The notes beneath the pieces were generated by a model. That model ran no database searches and had not been told where the DNA came from. It saw only the letters and a list, made by a program, of their open reading frames with translations. Below are positions 1 through 12,589 of a DNA stretch of 64,000 bases, piece by piece; the first letter of the stretch is position 1; every line of letters begins with the position of its first letter. Position numbers and translations under genes: made by a program. Source of the stretch: Dysidea avara (lineage: Eukaryota > Porifera > Demospongiae > Dictyoceratida > Dysideidae); the NCBI RefSeq assembly GCF_963678975.1, contig NC_089274.1:32365053-32429052 (forward strand), given 5' to 3'.

Positions 1-91
1 TGAGGTCTTGATATTTCTTATTGACAGACATATGACAGGTACACACAGTTATAGCAATATTCAACTTGAAATGATAACAATTCTGTTATAG

Positions 92-3000
92 GCAACAAGA
101 AATTGAAGAAGTTATTTACAAATCTCCAAACAGTAGATCACCTGCAATGGAACAAGTAATATATAACTTAATCGTATTGGAATTATACTGTATGTCACAC
201 ATAGCTACCAGTTACCTGTGGTTAGCAGACTGGTTTCACTACTGAATGATGATGTAGCAGTAACCATGTTCTTAGTACACTGCTTGAAAATGTTAAATAC
301 TTTATTTTCTGGTAGTAGTGTGGAGTGTTGTGATGAAGATTTGATATTTACTGTTATACTTGATGTAATTAAGGTATGTTTTAAGTATTGTACTAAAGTA
401 TGTGAGCAGATCAAATACCCTGCAGTGTCTTTTTAGTGATAATTTACAGTAGTTGTAGTAGGAATATCAGATCCCATAGAGAGGTTGCATACAAAATGCA
501 AGTGGCAAAATGGTAACACTTGAAAAGGGGAGTAATTATTAAAAGCGAACCTTACAGGACACCTCTGAACTGATTCAATAAGGGATGTATCTTTATCTGT
601 ATGTGGTGCCCAAACGACACAACTGTTGCTAGCCAGCCATGCTTGAGGGTAGAGGATGAAGGCTACAATCATTCTCAATGGTTAAACGGAAAATTGGATA
701 AGTTCTCTAGGTAAAACTAGGATAGCCATGGTCAACAGTTTATAAAGCATTGATCACACCAAATTGGCTTCCATTGACCCTGGGACAATACATTAGCATG
801 GGTATTGAACATTGACAATTGGCTAAGTTTCATAACTTCCATAGTGACACAAATGAGCATCTTTGATTTATACACCAAAAAATGCTCCCATTTGGTCTGT
901 ATCTGATTTGTGAAACACTACTGACAAACGCTACCGATGCTTCTGTAATGCTGACTGAATTCTCTGTGTAGGTATAGTAACTTGTATTAATTGCTTAATT
1001 CACGTTCACCAGGCTTGAGCATGGCTATAAGTGCTCTTTCTCTCATTCTTTGCCATGAATCTTATTGACACATTTAACTATTGATTGGAGCTGTTTCTTG
1101 TACATTTTAGTATTTTGTGTTAGTAGTGTTGTTTTATGACAGAAATATCAACCCTGTGGTGGTTTTGATGATATTCTGCTCACACAATGGAATAGTTTTG
1201 TCAAGTTAACTTTGAAGTAAGTTGCATTTCCTTCAAATTATTATGTAATAGTATTAGGATCAAAAAGCCACACAAATATTACCTTTTGTGTTATTAGTTA
1301 CCATGCAAACCAGCCAAGCGTGTAAAGGGTGTGGCCTTCAAAAGCCTGTTTGAAAAAGGTTGTGAAATAAATAAAAGTGAGAGTTAATTTGAAAACCACT
1401 TTTTTTCCAGCTTGGCTGTTTTGCATGGCTTTTGTGTTGTAGATACTGTATAGGTGGAAATTTTCAAGGGACAAATGTTTTCGCATATTTCACAACTAGT
1501 GACAGTTTCATTAAAACATAATCATAGGTTACATGTGTCACCATTGATGTTTCTGGATAAAAATGTAAAGATTGCCTATTTCTGCAAAAAAAAATCTGCC
1601 TATGAAGGGTACCCTATAGCCACAAAAACTCGCTTTGTGCTTTTTAAAGTCTAATTTCTTATCTATAACAAGAAAACAGAAATTATATAGCAGATTTTAT
1701 TTGACTGATTATTTATAAAGTACAGTAGAATCAAGTGAGCTGATCAGCTGACAACAGCGGTTCAGTAGTGAAGGGTTTTAGGAGTTAGGTTGGTTCAAAA
1801 CCTGGAAAGCTTTTTCAACATGTTTTGTGCACTTTATAGAATTCTCAGTGACTGTTCTATTAGAGTATTGTGACCCTGTAATTTTATGACAGGTTGGTTT
1901 TCTCTTGTGATTTCTTTTATGCCACAACAGGCTTGAGCTATGAAAGGGGTTTTTTAAAGGTGTTTTTTAGCTATGACCACTTTTCCTTTTCCCCCTGTGA
2001 GCAATAAATTGATCTTTTAAATGCAAATTATCATCCATAACTCTGAACATACATTTCTTTCAAGAAGGGGTTTTCTTTTTGCCTGTCAATTTATTGTGTT
2101 TTGATATCATAAACTTTGTGTAATTGTGGAGATGTTTGATTAATTCTCTAGGTATAGGCTTCACTCACCTGCTGCACTAGATGTTCTCAACCATTTTATC
2201 ATACAACTTTATCATGATGAGAACAATGTGGAGAAGTTAATTCAAATTGGTGACATTTTTGAAATGATTTGGAATCATTCTCAATTTCTGGAGATCATGT
2301 TAGCTACTACTGAAGTTAACCAGTCAAAGGATGACATGAAAGGTGTGCATGCGTGCGTGTTACACCCAAATGCTGAGGGCTGCAGGTGTATGTCAGCAAA
2401 ATCCCAAGCAGCCGTGGTATAAGTGATATATATCACTTGGGGCGTACACACCTAATAGATGCAAGAACTAACAAGAACTCATCCTGTTTGTTTTATACAG
2501 TAGCATCTGAAGATTGATCGTGGTTTTAATAGCGTGGCTAATAGCCATCAAAACGTTGTCCATATGTTAAAACGTCATTAATACGTTACTATGCTTCAAC
2601 ACGCAATGTTAGAAAACTTTCGATTGTGGGATGGAATTTATATTGTTATCATTTTTGTACTAAGTTAAGCCAACTAACTTCGCTATTGGGACAGTAAGTA
2701 AGTTATTACATGAAGTTAAGTACTTAGGACTGTAAGTTACTAACCTATTTCAACGTAGTAGTAGCTTTGCTGTTCCATGGTCTGTTCAAAGGCTGATACG
2801 CGGTGGGTAGAAATACACATCCACGATCGCCCAAACAATTATTTTGTGCCTTCATTATCCTTTAGTAACACCAACTAGCCTATCTTAGCAAATGTATTAA
2901 GCTTAGCAACCACTACAAAAATGAGTCCCACAATACAAAGCTCTATGTCGCTCAATATAACAAGTCAAAGTGCATCGATTCTTTGAACTGGCTGGGTATC

Positions 3001-6000
3001 AAAGTCATTGGCAAACCGCTTTCCCATGGCAATATCTTGATATTGCCCGGGCAATATGCGAGTTGAACACCAAGCAGCGCCTTTGAATGCCCACGCTAAA
3101 GTGGTATATATTATATAGTTATACAACGGCCACGAATGCTCTGCCTGATATAAACGCACGAGCCTGAGGGCCGTCAGGCCCGAAGGCAAGTGCGTTTATA
3201 CAGGTAGAGCACGAGTGCACGTTGTATAACTGTTATGTACCACTCACCTAATAGGTGGGGAGAGTCTCACAAGACAGCTGTAACACTTATAAAGGCCAGG
3301 TTTCTAACATCGATTGTGGGTAACCAAGCCAGACGTTGCGATGACGTTCCCCCTGCAGTACTGCAGCCACCTGAGATATTGAAAGCTAGTACGCTATGGG
3401 TTATATCACTAACCTGCATTCGCTGTTCGACTCTCATCATGTAGTGCTCAGCATGCCAGTGTGCCATATAGACTAAGCACCAGATTAATCACCATAGTGA
3501 TTCTCTAGAGCGAAAAAAAGCAGCTAAATAGACGGTTTAAGTAAACAAAATCTAACTACTAAACGATACTAGTCTATTTCTTACTATTCACACTGGCTAA
3601 ACTCGAATCTGGTGGCATGACAAAACTGGTTCCCACAATCGAACGTAAAGGTTAGTATTATTTAGAATATATTTGTTTTATTGAGTCATTGTCGAAGTGG
3701 ACTACAGTTTACTCTGGGCTAAGATGGCACCAGACTAGTAAGGTGTATAAGTACGTTTATATATATGTAGACTAGAGTTGTGGCCACCCGCGTTGGCTTT
3801 TTCGATCGCCATTGGCTGCTTGTAAACATTATACGTATTGGTGACGTTATGGCCCACAATCGACCTTTACATGTCGGGCTATAAAAGAATTCGAGTGATC
3901 TGTGAAGTGTCTTTCCACCTATTAGGTGAGGTGTCGTAGTGGTCTTCGCCACCGGCACTTGTGCTATGCTGCACAAAACCGCAGCCAGTGCAATATCTGT
4001 ATATTGCACTGCGGTCGGTGCATTATAACTTATAATGCACTCGTTGTGGTCTACAAAACCGCAACCAGTGCGTTATAAGTTATAATGCACTCGCTGCGGT
4101 CTGCAGCAGTGCAATATACAAATTATGGCACTGGCGGTGCCTTTGAACTGCCCACGCAGAGTGGTACATACATATATGTGTGTGCGTTGAAGTATTATTT
4201 GGCCTGTATTTTTGAAATAAATTTTTCTCATGCACAGAAAACTTGATGAGACTGTTACTGACCACATTTGATCCTGGTCGTTCTACTAAATATCATTTTG
4301 CTGTATTGTTAGCTGCTTATCAGCCAAACTTGGCATTGACCAGTAAGTCAATTAACAACACTGCCATGTACTTTGTACACAATCACTTTATCATCAACAT
4401 ATTCAACTAGGCAATAGTTTAAAAATTGTGTTTCATTATTCAGATCAACACATCCTGTGTTTGATGCAAAAATATGAAATACATGAGACTGATACAGCTG
4501 AATTTAGGTGGTCATATATGTAATTTGCATTCAACTTACCAATCATCCTTTTCTACAGCCCATACTTGTGGGGCAAGACAGCAGTAAGCCAGTTTAGAGA
4601 GAGACAAAAGAAAGGATGGGTGCTGTGTATGCAGCCAGGGATGTCTGAAGTACTGGATATGTTGGACAAGAACGTGTTGAAGCAGTCAATTCTAGAGTTC
4701 CCAATTGATCTGTCATTAGAAGTATGACTTCATGAATTATTGTATGAACACTAATAGCTGCTTCTTTTTTACGTAGCCTTCAAGCAATTGTAATCAAGCA
4801 CATGATAAAAAAAAATTTGATCCAAGATTCTTGTTACCATTGTTCAGTCATTTGTTAGACACTGGTACGGTGATGATGATAATTATGTTGATAAATTTTA
4901 TATTATTCCACTGTTGCAGGTAATCTGGTAGATTGCAGGAAGTTTGTTAGTCATGGTTGTGTTGGGTACCTACTAGCAGCGATATCATCACATGATCGTG
5001 ATGTTAGAGCTGCTGCTTATCACTGTCTGGCAAGGTATTACACACATCTGGAAGGATCTAGATTCAGAGAAAAAGATCAGGTTAATATTTATTGTAACTT
5101 GTTAGAAAAGAGACTATGTGCGAGTGATCAATTGTAATTCATCTAGCTGATTTTATCTGTTTGTAATTTGTCACTGTTTTGTGCTGTGGATGTTAACTGT
5201 GACACTGCCATATGATGAACATTAACAGTCTGAACATTTTGTGATGTTTAAAATATAACACTCTAATTTTTTACTGATGGCATTGTTTACATGTAAGTAT
5301 GTTAAATGTGAAGATATGACCATACATATAATATTATTGCAACACCGTTGTGTAATGTATAGATCATTCTCCTATTGGATGTATTACAAAATTCAGTTGA
5401 AGTAGATAACACCAGAATATCCTGTGTTCACTCACTCTTCCTGTATAGATGTATGGAAATATTCTTAACTCCAGGTAACACTGTTGTAAAGTATAGCACC
5501 TTTTGATGCCTTGTTACGTTATAGAACATGACTTGTACCCAGTACTGGCTAATTTCATCGTGTACAAGCCTGTCTTGGATCTTCAGGAAGTTCCCATGTT
5601 TTATCTGTTAGTTCATAGCTCCAGCAATCAGGTTAGGATTGTACAGAGGCTAAACTGTGATGTTTATATTAATCTACTAGCACAAGTTGGAGAGACAGTG
5701 GATCATGTCCTTGTTGAAAGAAGGATTACGTAGTGACCAGGATTATCCTGTATATAGAAGGAGAAATGTTATTCCTATTCTAATGACTCATTACAGCTCG
5801 GTGTTAACTGATTCTTCAATGAAGGTAATATCGCTATAGAGCTACATACTACATGTATCAAGCGCTCCAGTCCCGGCACTACTGTAAGAGGTATACTAGC
5901 TGTACTTTTAAAATTTTTAAATGAAGTAGAGATCTATGCAATAAAAGTAGTGAAACAAGAGATGAATGATGGTATTACAGCATAGCTCAGTGGGATTCCT

Positions 6001-8269
6001 ACTTCATTTTTAATTAAGTCAACAATTTTTAAGTATTATATATGCATGCCTAAAATTTTTGATTAAGTTGCAGTAGTACATTAGTACGTTCTGGTTATGT
6101 TTGGTTACAATATACGGATATACCCTAGAGAAATCACAGAGAATTTCAGTTACGCGAGTTTAATGTTTTAGTCATTTATGGAATAATTATGGAGTTTACT
6201 ATATAAGGCCTAAGCTTGCTTGTAGAGTGATTACTTCATGCAGAGTGGTAAATGATGGGGTGTGGTCCGTATTTAAAAATGTGCAGAAACATTTGGTGAA
6301 TAAGCTATAGCACTAGTTCTCACCTTAGCCCAAAAATTTTCAACTTGTAGGATAGTGAGGATAACAAAACAATCTCCATCTGAGTGGTTTTCATGGCAAA
6401 ATCTAAGTCATGCATACTAATCTCATGTGAGGTACTAATCTCATGTGAGGCCACAATTGACATTAAGGCCACATGGCCTTAATGTCTATATAATCACTGC
6501 CCAGATGTAGCCCGGTCTACATTTTGTGTGTAGCCTGGGCGGCTCCTATTTCTGTTGATGTACTTTTTGTAACACAATTGTGACTCCTGCCCATACTGTA
6601 TCAAGGCATAAAATGGTACCTGGCTAACATATCATATTTACATCTGAATACATGCTCTGACTGCGAAGTGGCCATTCTGCTTTATTTTCTGCTTGTTCTG
6701 CCCTGCACACAACACCACAGATGAAGGAAATCCCTTTGCTGCAATCAATCCAGTCACTATGAAAATTACGGGCATTTTTCGTTATAAACGTGATAGTCAG
6801 TACAAGGAAACTGCCACAAATCAACATCTAGATATATGTGGTAGTGGATATACGTGGTAGTGGAGAAGGAGATGGGACTCGAAGGAGGACACAGGTAAGT
6901 CCATGATGCATCTCTTATAGCTGCTGGAGTTGGCAAAAGGGCATATCTTTGGCTTAAGTGATGGCAAACAATGAAGAAATCAAACTATTATAACAGGTGG
7001 TAGGATAGGTGAAATGCTTACAGAAAATGAATGGATGGAAGTTATAGTAGCTGGCCAAGTAATGATCCTTATCCGTTTATAGCACTTGTGATAATTTCAG
7101 AAAACATATATTGCTAAGGTTGTACTAGTTAAGGGTGTTAGGGTAGTAGAGTGGTACAAGACCCAGCAACTATTTTCTTAGATTGCATTTTCAAATGTGG
7201 TTTTGAAATTGATTGTAAAATGGGACTAAAAGTCTTTGAAATGTACCTACCATTTGACATATTCACAATTCCACACTAACTACATTTTCACCTATCAATT
7301 AAAAGCCAAAGGGTACAGGCCACATGTTTGTTACCCTTCTTTATGATAATCTTGCTACTAACCAATTTTATGTTGCTAAAGGTGAATACATCAGGCAAGT
7401 CAGGATTATCTCTTACGCTGTGGTGGGGTGTACATTATTGTTTTAGGTATGCTATCCCATAAAGTAGGAACCTGTTAACAGCTAGTTTGGAAGAAAGACT
7501 GTGACACATTGGCATGATTGTGTTCTAGAGACAGCTAATGGCTTATACCAACCATTCATATCCTTTCTGAAATGTTGTCAATACCACATAAGTATAATCC
7601 TGTAGTCATCCTGTTATGAAGTGTTGAAATGTTCCATTTGTTATTTAGTCATTTAAGCTTTATTTTGATGTAATACCTAGTGAAATAGTAAATATATAAG
7701 AACTGAACTTGTACTGGCATGGCAAATTTGTAATGGCTGGCCCAGTTTGGTCCGGTTCAAGTTGATGGGTGTACACTGTAGTGATAACTGAGAGATGTTA
7801 TTGAGCCACAGTGTAGTTGTTACAGTTTGTTTTCTCTAGTTACAGATATTGCTGCTCATAAAGCAGGCAAGTCATTTAGTTGCTGTCACAACTGATCTGA
7901 TATGGAACAGAGGACTACTTGCTTGGTTACAATCTATTGTTGACTCTACCAGGTCAGTAGTGATTATGTGTTGGAAAATGGCTCAGCAGCAGTCTTAATT
8001 ATTGTAATTTAGGTAATATTTTTCAAGTAGCAAATGTCATTTCTGTATTTTTGTATAATAGTGACTCTAACAAGATATCCATGGTCTGCAACATAGTGAA
8101 GAACCTGTGGAGTACTGTTGGGAGTGCTGCATCATCTTTTTCTAGTTTTGCAGAGAATGAAACTGCCGACACCATTGATGACCCATCAACTTCTAGACCA
8201 TGTGTTCATATTCCTCACATTGAACGAGAAATGTCATTATTATTGTCACGCTTGTTACTAAAAATGTAG
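92..8269 (+). CDS. URB1: URB1 (nucleolar pre-ribosomal-associated protein 1), 3' part
   Basis: Seen: exons at 92-155, 205-373, 2152-2342, 4238-4342, 4444-4507, 4559-4721, 4777-4864, 4920-5080, 5363-5474, 5525-5631, 5687-5824, 7846-7952 and 8062-8269 (stop TAG). From 2152 on, phases join without a break. The stretch around LVDCRKFVSHG, HDRDVRAAAYH and YYTHLEGSRFREKDQ (exon 4920-5080) is the most telling match to the C-terminal half of URB1/Npa1. Known: URB1 is a large helical-repeat nucleolar protein needed for early 60S subunit assembly. The 5' half lies before the window. The phase between exons 205-373 and 2152-2342 does not fit directly, so a small exon between them is probably missed. The intron 2343-4237 contains a hairpin-rich element. 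No disabling change was seen, and the gene is probably functional. Confidence 0.9.
374..2151 (+). other. URB1 intron(s) with a dispersed repeat
   Basis: This 1.8 kb stretch separates two URB1 exons whose phases do not match, so one short exon may hide here; I could not place it. At 1303-1436 there is a copy of a repeat that begins and ends with AGCCAAGC/GCTTGGCT. Related copies lie at 35705-35805 (inverted) and 62143-62225. Near 1853 there is one copy of the recurring GACTGTTCTATTAGAGTAT motif. Confidence 0.5.
2980..4175. mobile_element. Hairpin-rich foldback element E1 in a URB1 intron
   Basis: Seen: a nested foldback at 3117-3231 (outer stem AGTTATACAACG/CGTTGTATAACT with further stems inside). 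Short palindromes CACCTAATAGGTG (3242) and CACCTATTAGGTG (3916) enclose a middle section. A run of hairpins follows at 3986-4011, 4018-4040 and 4067-4091, separated by CTCGTTGTGGTCT and CTCGCTGCGGTCT. The motif CCTTTGAAtGCCCACGC occurs at about 3080, and a variant at about 4140 with GCCCACGC retained. CCCACAATCGA or its complement occurs near 2622, 3309, 3636 and 3853. No long ORF is present. It is probably a non-autonomous element; related pieces may extend left to about 2390, where AAGTGATATATATCACTT sits. It lies inside the intron 2343-4237. Confidence 0.6.
6461..6484. repeat. Short perfect inverted repeat
   Basis: CATTAAGGCCA and TGGCCTTAATG form an 11-base stem around a 2-base loop in the URB1 intron 5825-7845. 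Just to the left, TAATCTCATGTGAGG occurs twice in tandem. Just to the right, at about 6491-6550, a segment beginning ATAATCACTGCCCAGATGTA recurs at 9090-9125. Confidence 0.6.
6545..6835 (+). repeat. Dispersed repeat family R4, copy 1
   Basis: This segment shares ordered blocks (tttttgtaacacaatt, catctgaatacatgctc, gaagtggccatt, ccagtcactatg) with 33360-33530, 43075-43430 and 46800-47110. It lies in a URB1 intron. No terminal inverted repeat was recognised, so the class is open. Confidence 0.5.
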
Positions 8270-8599
8270 TTAATTGAGATGTGTCACTGAACTGTAATCC
8301 TCTATGATATAATAATGAACTATGTTTGTGGGAAGGCCGAGGGTGAAAGGCATTGGCATTGAGTCCTCAATACTTGTATGATTATTAGGAGGGATGACAT
8401 ACCAATGTGTCGACACTGATTACACAATTATAGGATGTTTTAATTCATTGTTCTGAATTCAACCATTTGTTCAGGACACATATTGAAGAGGTTAATGGCA
8501 TACTGAATGAGTAAATTGTTTTCACACTTCACCTGGTATTACAAGGCCATGTCACAGGGTGGCATTCTGTGCTGATATCACTCCAATGCTGTTATAACG

Positions 8600-8790
8600 C
8601 TGTATTTTTGTGTAGGACTTTGCCTGATATGACTGTCCAAGGGTCGCAGGACAGAGGGAATACATATCAGGCAAAGCCTGAATGCCCCGTGTTACAGCTA
8701 ATATGCAAACTTATAGGCTGATAGCCTGTACAGGGCGATCAAGCCAATACGAGTGGATTATATAAAATTTTTGATTATGGGTTAGCAGCT
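8600..8790. mobile_element. Hairpin-rich element E3 (diverged partial copy)
   Basis: Seen: CTTTGCCTGATATG pairs with CATATCAGGCAAAG across 8618-8676, with an inner stem GTCC/GGAC. The complement of the stretch near 8750 reads CTCGTATTGGCT and continues to GGCTATCAGCC, as does element E2 at about 15817-15860. A variant of the CCCACAATCGA motif lies at about 8836. It lies about 350 bases downstream of the URB1 stop codon. Confidence 0.5.
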
Positions 8791-8869
8791 GGTTACGATG
8801 AATGGACACATTAATCATGCGAGTATTAATCGATCCCCACAATTGATTTTGGCCATAACGCCTGTATAC

Positions 8870-9093
8870 TGTTGTTTGAATCCTGGGGTTGGGAGGATTT
8901 TTTTCCTCTGCAGTTCGAATCCTGGTGTTGGGGGGGATTTTTTTCCTTACTTTGGCCCCTTTTCTGTTACACCTTATCAGTCAGTAAGTCAAGTCATTAG
9001 GTCTAAGTCCCTGAAATTAGGTTAGGTAATCCTAAGGCTGCAGCACATGTTGCTGTCAGACCTTCACTGTAAAGTGCTAGTAATAATAATAAT
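8870..9093 (+). repeat. tRNA-derived SINE, copy 1
   Basis: Seen: a B-box-like GTTCGAATCCTGG at about 8913, with a tandem duplicate of the same stretch just before it (TTTGAATCCTGGGG). A body includes GGCTGCAGCACATGTTGCTG, and the end is a (TAA)n tail. Body and tail match the copy at 43785-44017, and the tail side matches the inverted copy at 44538-44735. Such elements are copied by RNA polymerase III and moved by a LINE; they encode no protein. Confidence 0.75.
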
Positions 9094-11481
9094 CACTGCC
9101 CAGATGTAGCCCAGACAGCTCCTTTGATCTGAGGTGTGAAAGTATTACATAATATTATATGCCTGGCACTTAAATAGTTCATGATCAAGTGGGAAGACCT
9201 ACTAGTGACGTTTGTAACAAAACAAGGACAAATTGACCATGGCCCTCACCATCCAATAATCAACAAGTAAGCCCAACTGCTGCAGCACATTGGTGTGTAC
9301 AAAGAGAGGAAGTTGATTAGGCTGGTACCATCAGCAAAAAATCTAACTTGACTTATTAGCAACAATGTCATTACTTCAAAAAGTAACTGGCCCATAACCA
9401 AGCCTTGGGATACTCATGATTTACATGAATGACTGTTCTATCAGAGTATCTCAATCTTTCACAAAAAAAAAAAATGTGTTAAGAATTTCATATAATTTTT
9501 GCCAGTGAAAGAAAAACTAATTACGGTAGTCTATTACTGTAGATACAATAGTTCTTGCTGAATCACTCTCAAATCCCAACTAAGGAGAGTTTAACTTTCT
9601 TGGCTTGTAGATTGGCATGCTTCACATGCTAGCTACTGCATATCTTATGTACATAGTTTAGTTACAATGCTCCTAGCATCACTGGACTGGAAAACAGTCT
9701 TCAAAATTCAACATTTTTTTTTTTTTTTACTGTAACAAATACAGTGCACATAACATAATTATGATGGCTGAGTACAAAAAAAAAATAATTAAATGTCTTT
9801 GAAATTGGTGTCGAAGCACTGCATGATGATATTGTGAGGCTAGTTTCTGGTCAATGTGTGTTTTTGTGTGCAAACCTTCATGATCCGGCCGTATATACAG
9901 TACTACTGCATGATACAGTTCAAGTTAAGTATAGCTTTACCTTCATGCAGTGGAATTAAATAAATTCAAACCCAAAATCCCTGTAGTTGTACCTGCAACT
10001 CACTCAACACATTGTTAGCAAAGCACTGTGGTTTGCTAAAATCAGATTCTACAAGTAGATATAACCCTTTAAAGGTCATGTACTGTTCCAATTTTTAATA
10101 TGCAATACTCAACTACATTATAATAATACACTGTATGCAGGTTGACCCACATTCCCGGAAGTAGTGCTGTTCACTTTTCACTGAATAACCAATTAATTGA
10201 TCAAAGATTTTCAAAACTTCAATAACTGTTGATAAATATTAAATAATTGATAATTAGCTCCCAATTATTTCACTCAAATACACACACATTTGAGTGCTGA
10301 ACATATACCATTCACTGTAATTCGGTGACTGGGTCTTGGTATAAAGCATTTTGTTATGTATGAATAGTCACCCACTAAGTCAGTAAGAATATATAATGTC
10401 AATCACACAAGCACATGTACTCCATAAAGAGATATTTACTGTTATCTAAACAGTGGAATATAATTATACCAATTAATCGATTGTCATCAATTATTGGTGA
10501 CCAACGTACTGGTGTTAAAATTTTGTAGGTGCACATGCACAGCTCTAGTGAGGTGCCCCATATTGTAGGAATACAGCTGCCAATTTCTATGAAAACTGTC
10601 TGGATCAAAATGGTATTACTTATACATGTACTTTGGTTTTGGATGAGGTATTACAGTAAGTAAAAAGGTTGAGCATAACTCTCACAATAAACAAATCTGG
10701 AACACTAATTTTCTATGTGAAAATCTACGAAACTTGTCTCCCATACATTTTCTAGGAAAGAACTTACATTGGAGCTTAAGCATATGCCTATCTGCTGTGG
10801 TCACAAAAAAAAACTCACCAAAAGAGCACCACCTTTGTCAGGTCAACACTATGCACAGTATAATTCATACACAAATACTGACTGTATTTATTCCGTCTAT
10901 GTTATGGTGTTGGAACTAATAGTCCAAATATTCTACCTAGGCTCAAACAAAAATAGACCACAGCCCCAAATAGTGAACATTAGAGTCATTTATAGATTTG
11001 AGGTTCGTTTTGTCTCGTTATAGGGAGTGTTTAAAAATAGTTGTTCCAATACTGAATAAAGACGGAGTTAGAATATGTAGTATTGGAACACTATTTTTGC
11101 TGTGATGGAACTAATGAATCTACCACTAGAACCATCTACAGAATGTACAGCTCATTGTGCCACATTTTATAAGCAATTTACGTCCATAATTTTTGTGGGA
11201 TTTTAACCTCACAGAATTGGGGTGCAGGGGTGGGAGGAAAGTACAGTACAGAATAATTTTACACCTAAACTGAGGGTCGGGACTGAGGGATTTTGGGATT
11301 AAAATGTACAAATTATAGCATAAATGAGGTACGATATTTCTTACAAGGTAGAAAACTAAAGGATTACTGATAGGCAATTTGGAAATGTACAGCATAGCAT
11401 ACAATTTAGAGCTAAGGACCACTAGTGACAGTCTATAATTATTATTCGGTTTTGTATGACATCCTCTGCTTTCCCTATTCT
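9094..11481. other. Intergenic spacer, no gene recognised
   Basis: AT-rich DNA between the URB1 side and the end of the NLR relic, with poly-A/T runs near 9460, 9713 and 9776. One copy of the GACTGTTCTATCAGAGTAT motif lies near 9430. The small ORFs here show no family features and no coding-like pattern. Confidence 0.5.
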
Positions 11482-12589
11482 TCAAAATTTCACTTGTAGA
11501 AATTTAAATCTCTCTTTATCAGCTTCAAGGTAATCAGGAAGTCGAAGCAGTTTTAATGTATTGTGGTAAAGAGCTTGAATGATATATTATTGTGTAGCTT
11601 CTGCACTTATCTTGTTGTCCCACAGCAACAGCTTGACCAAAGATGTGGTCTCCTTCAGTGCAAATGCTATGATATCACAAGCTCCATCAGTAATATCATT
11701 GCAGCTAATACCAAGTTCCTGCAGTTTGTTACCTTTTATTAGTTCGTTGAATAGTGCAATGGCTGCAGTAGTTGACAAATTGGTCTCCCACATATAAAGT
11801 TGCAACAGTCTAGAAGAAGAATGAGACAGAATATTGTAGAGAGCATGGTCCTCTCCAATCTGAACATTACCACCAATCCCTAACTTTTCTACTCTGCAGT
11901 GCATGGTAAGGTTACTGATCAACAAGGATGATGATCACGTAAGGCCATTGAACTGCAAATCTAGCCTTTTGGAAGTGATGTTATTACGTAGTAGGCCATT
12001 GGCCAATACACGAAGGCCATGATCTTGGATATGGCAAGCCAACATGTCAAGTTTCTTCCATTCCTTGTGAGGTGAACAGGTAAGAAAGAGCACAACACAC
12101 TACATCATAAGGAGATAGTCTAGTATTAGCAAGATTGATTACTCTATCATTGAATACTTTAACTTGTTGTATAGATGAGCATAATACTTCATCATCAGCA
12201 TCATGAAAACAATGAAACATAATTATGAAGACATTTTAATTGATCCTCTATGAATACTTCTGTAATAGCAACTACGACTATACATCATCTCCACCACATA
12301 GAAATTATTTAAATGCAGGTCGCTGTCCCTTGGTAATTGAGGTATACATTGCAATCATGTTAGAATGAAGACAACTCCAAAACTTCGATTTAAGAATTTG
12401 CAACTCTTCATGTGGTGGAAGCTGAGTAATATGGTATGCAGCTAAAAACTCCTGAATGGAAAAATGAATGAAGTTAAATGTCATTGTTTTACCAGTCAGG
12501 CCAGAATGCTGCACAGCTTGTAAAATCCCAAAACCATTAAATGCTCCTGGAATAACTGCTATATCAGGACAAAATGCCTTAACCTCCTC
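11482..12589 (-). pseudogene. NLR relic: C-terminal helical part and leucine-rich repeats
   Basis: Read on the minus strand, 12592-12305 gives a helical NLR segment containing FNFIHFSIQEFLAAYH, the conserved block after NACHT. LRR units follow, the clearest at 11925-11587 (KLQELGISCNDITDGACD, SLVKLLLWDNKIS). Breaks seen: a stop after GQRPAFK near 12305, a frame change near 12060-12100, an in-frame TGA just upstream of 11925, and an in-frame TAA at 11587, after which the same frame runs on to a TGA at 11482. Known: NLRs are cytoplasmic sensors that use LRRs to detect ligands, and sponges have greatly expanded this family. With this many breaks the gene is very probably dead. Confidence 0.8.

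Noticed and set aside
3000-4180. CRISPR-like array from regularly spaced repeats
   Set aside because: The repeats are hairpins of unequal spacing and sequence in an intron of a eukaryotic gene; no spacers or cas genes.
10399-11485. Several 60-119 residue ORFs between URB1 and the NLR relic
   Set aside because: No domain, no splice-linked neighbours and A/T-driven composition; treated as chance ORFs.
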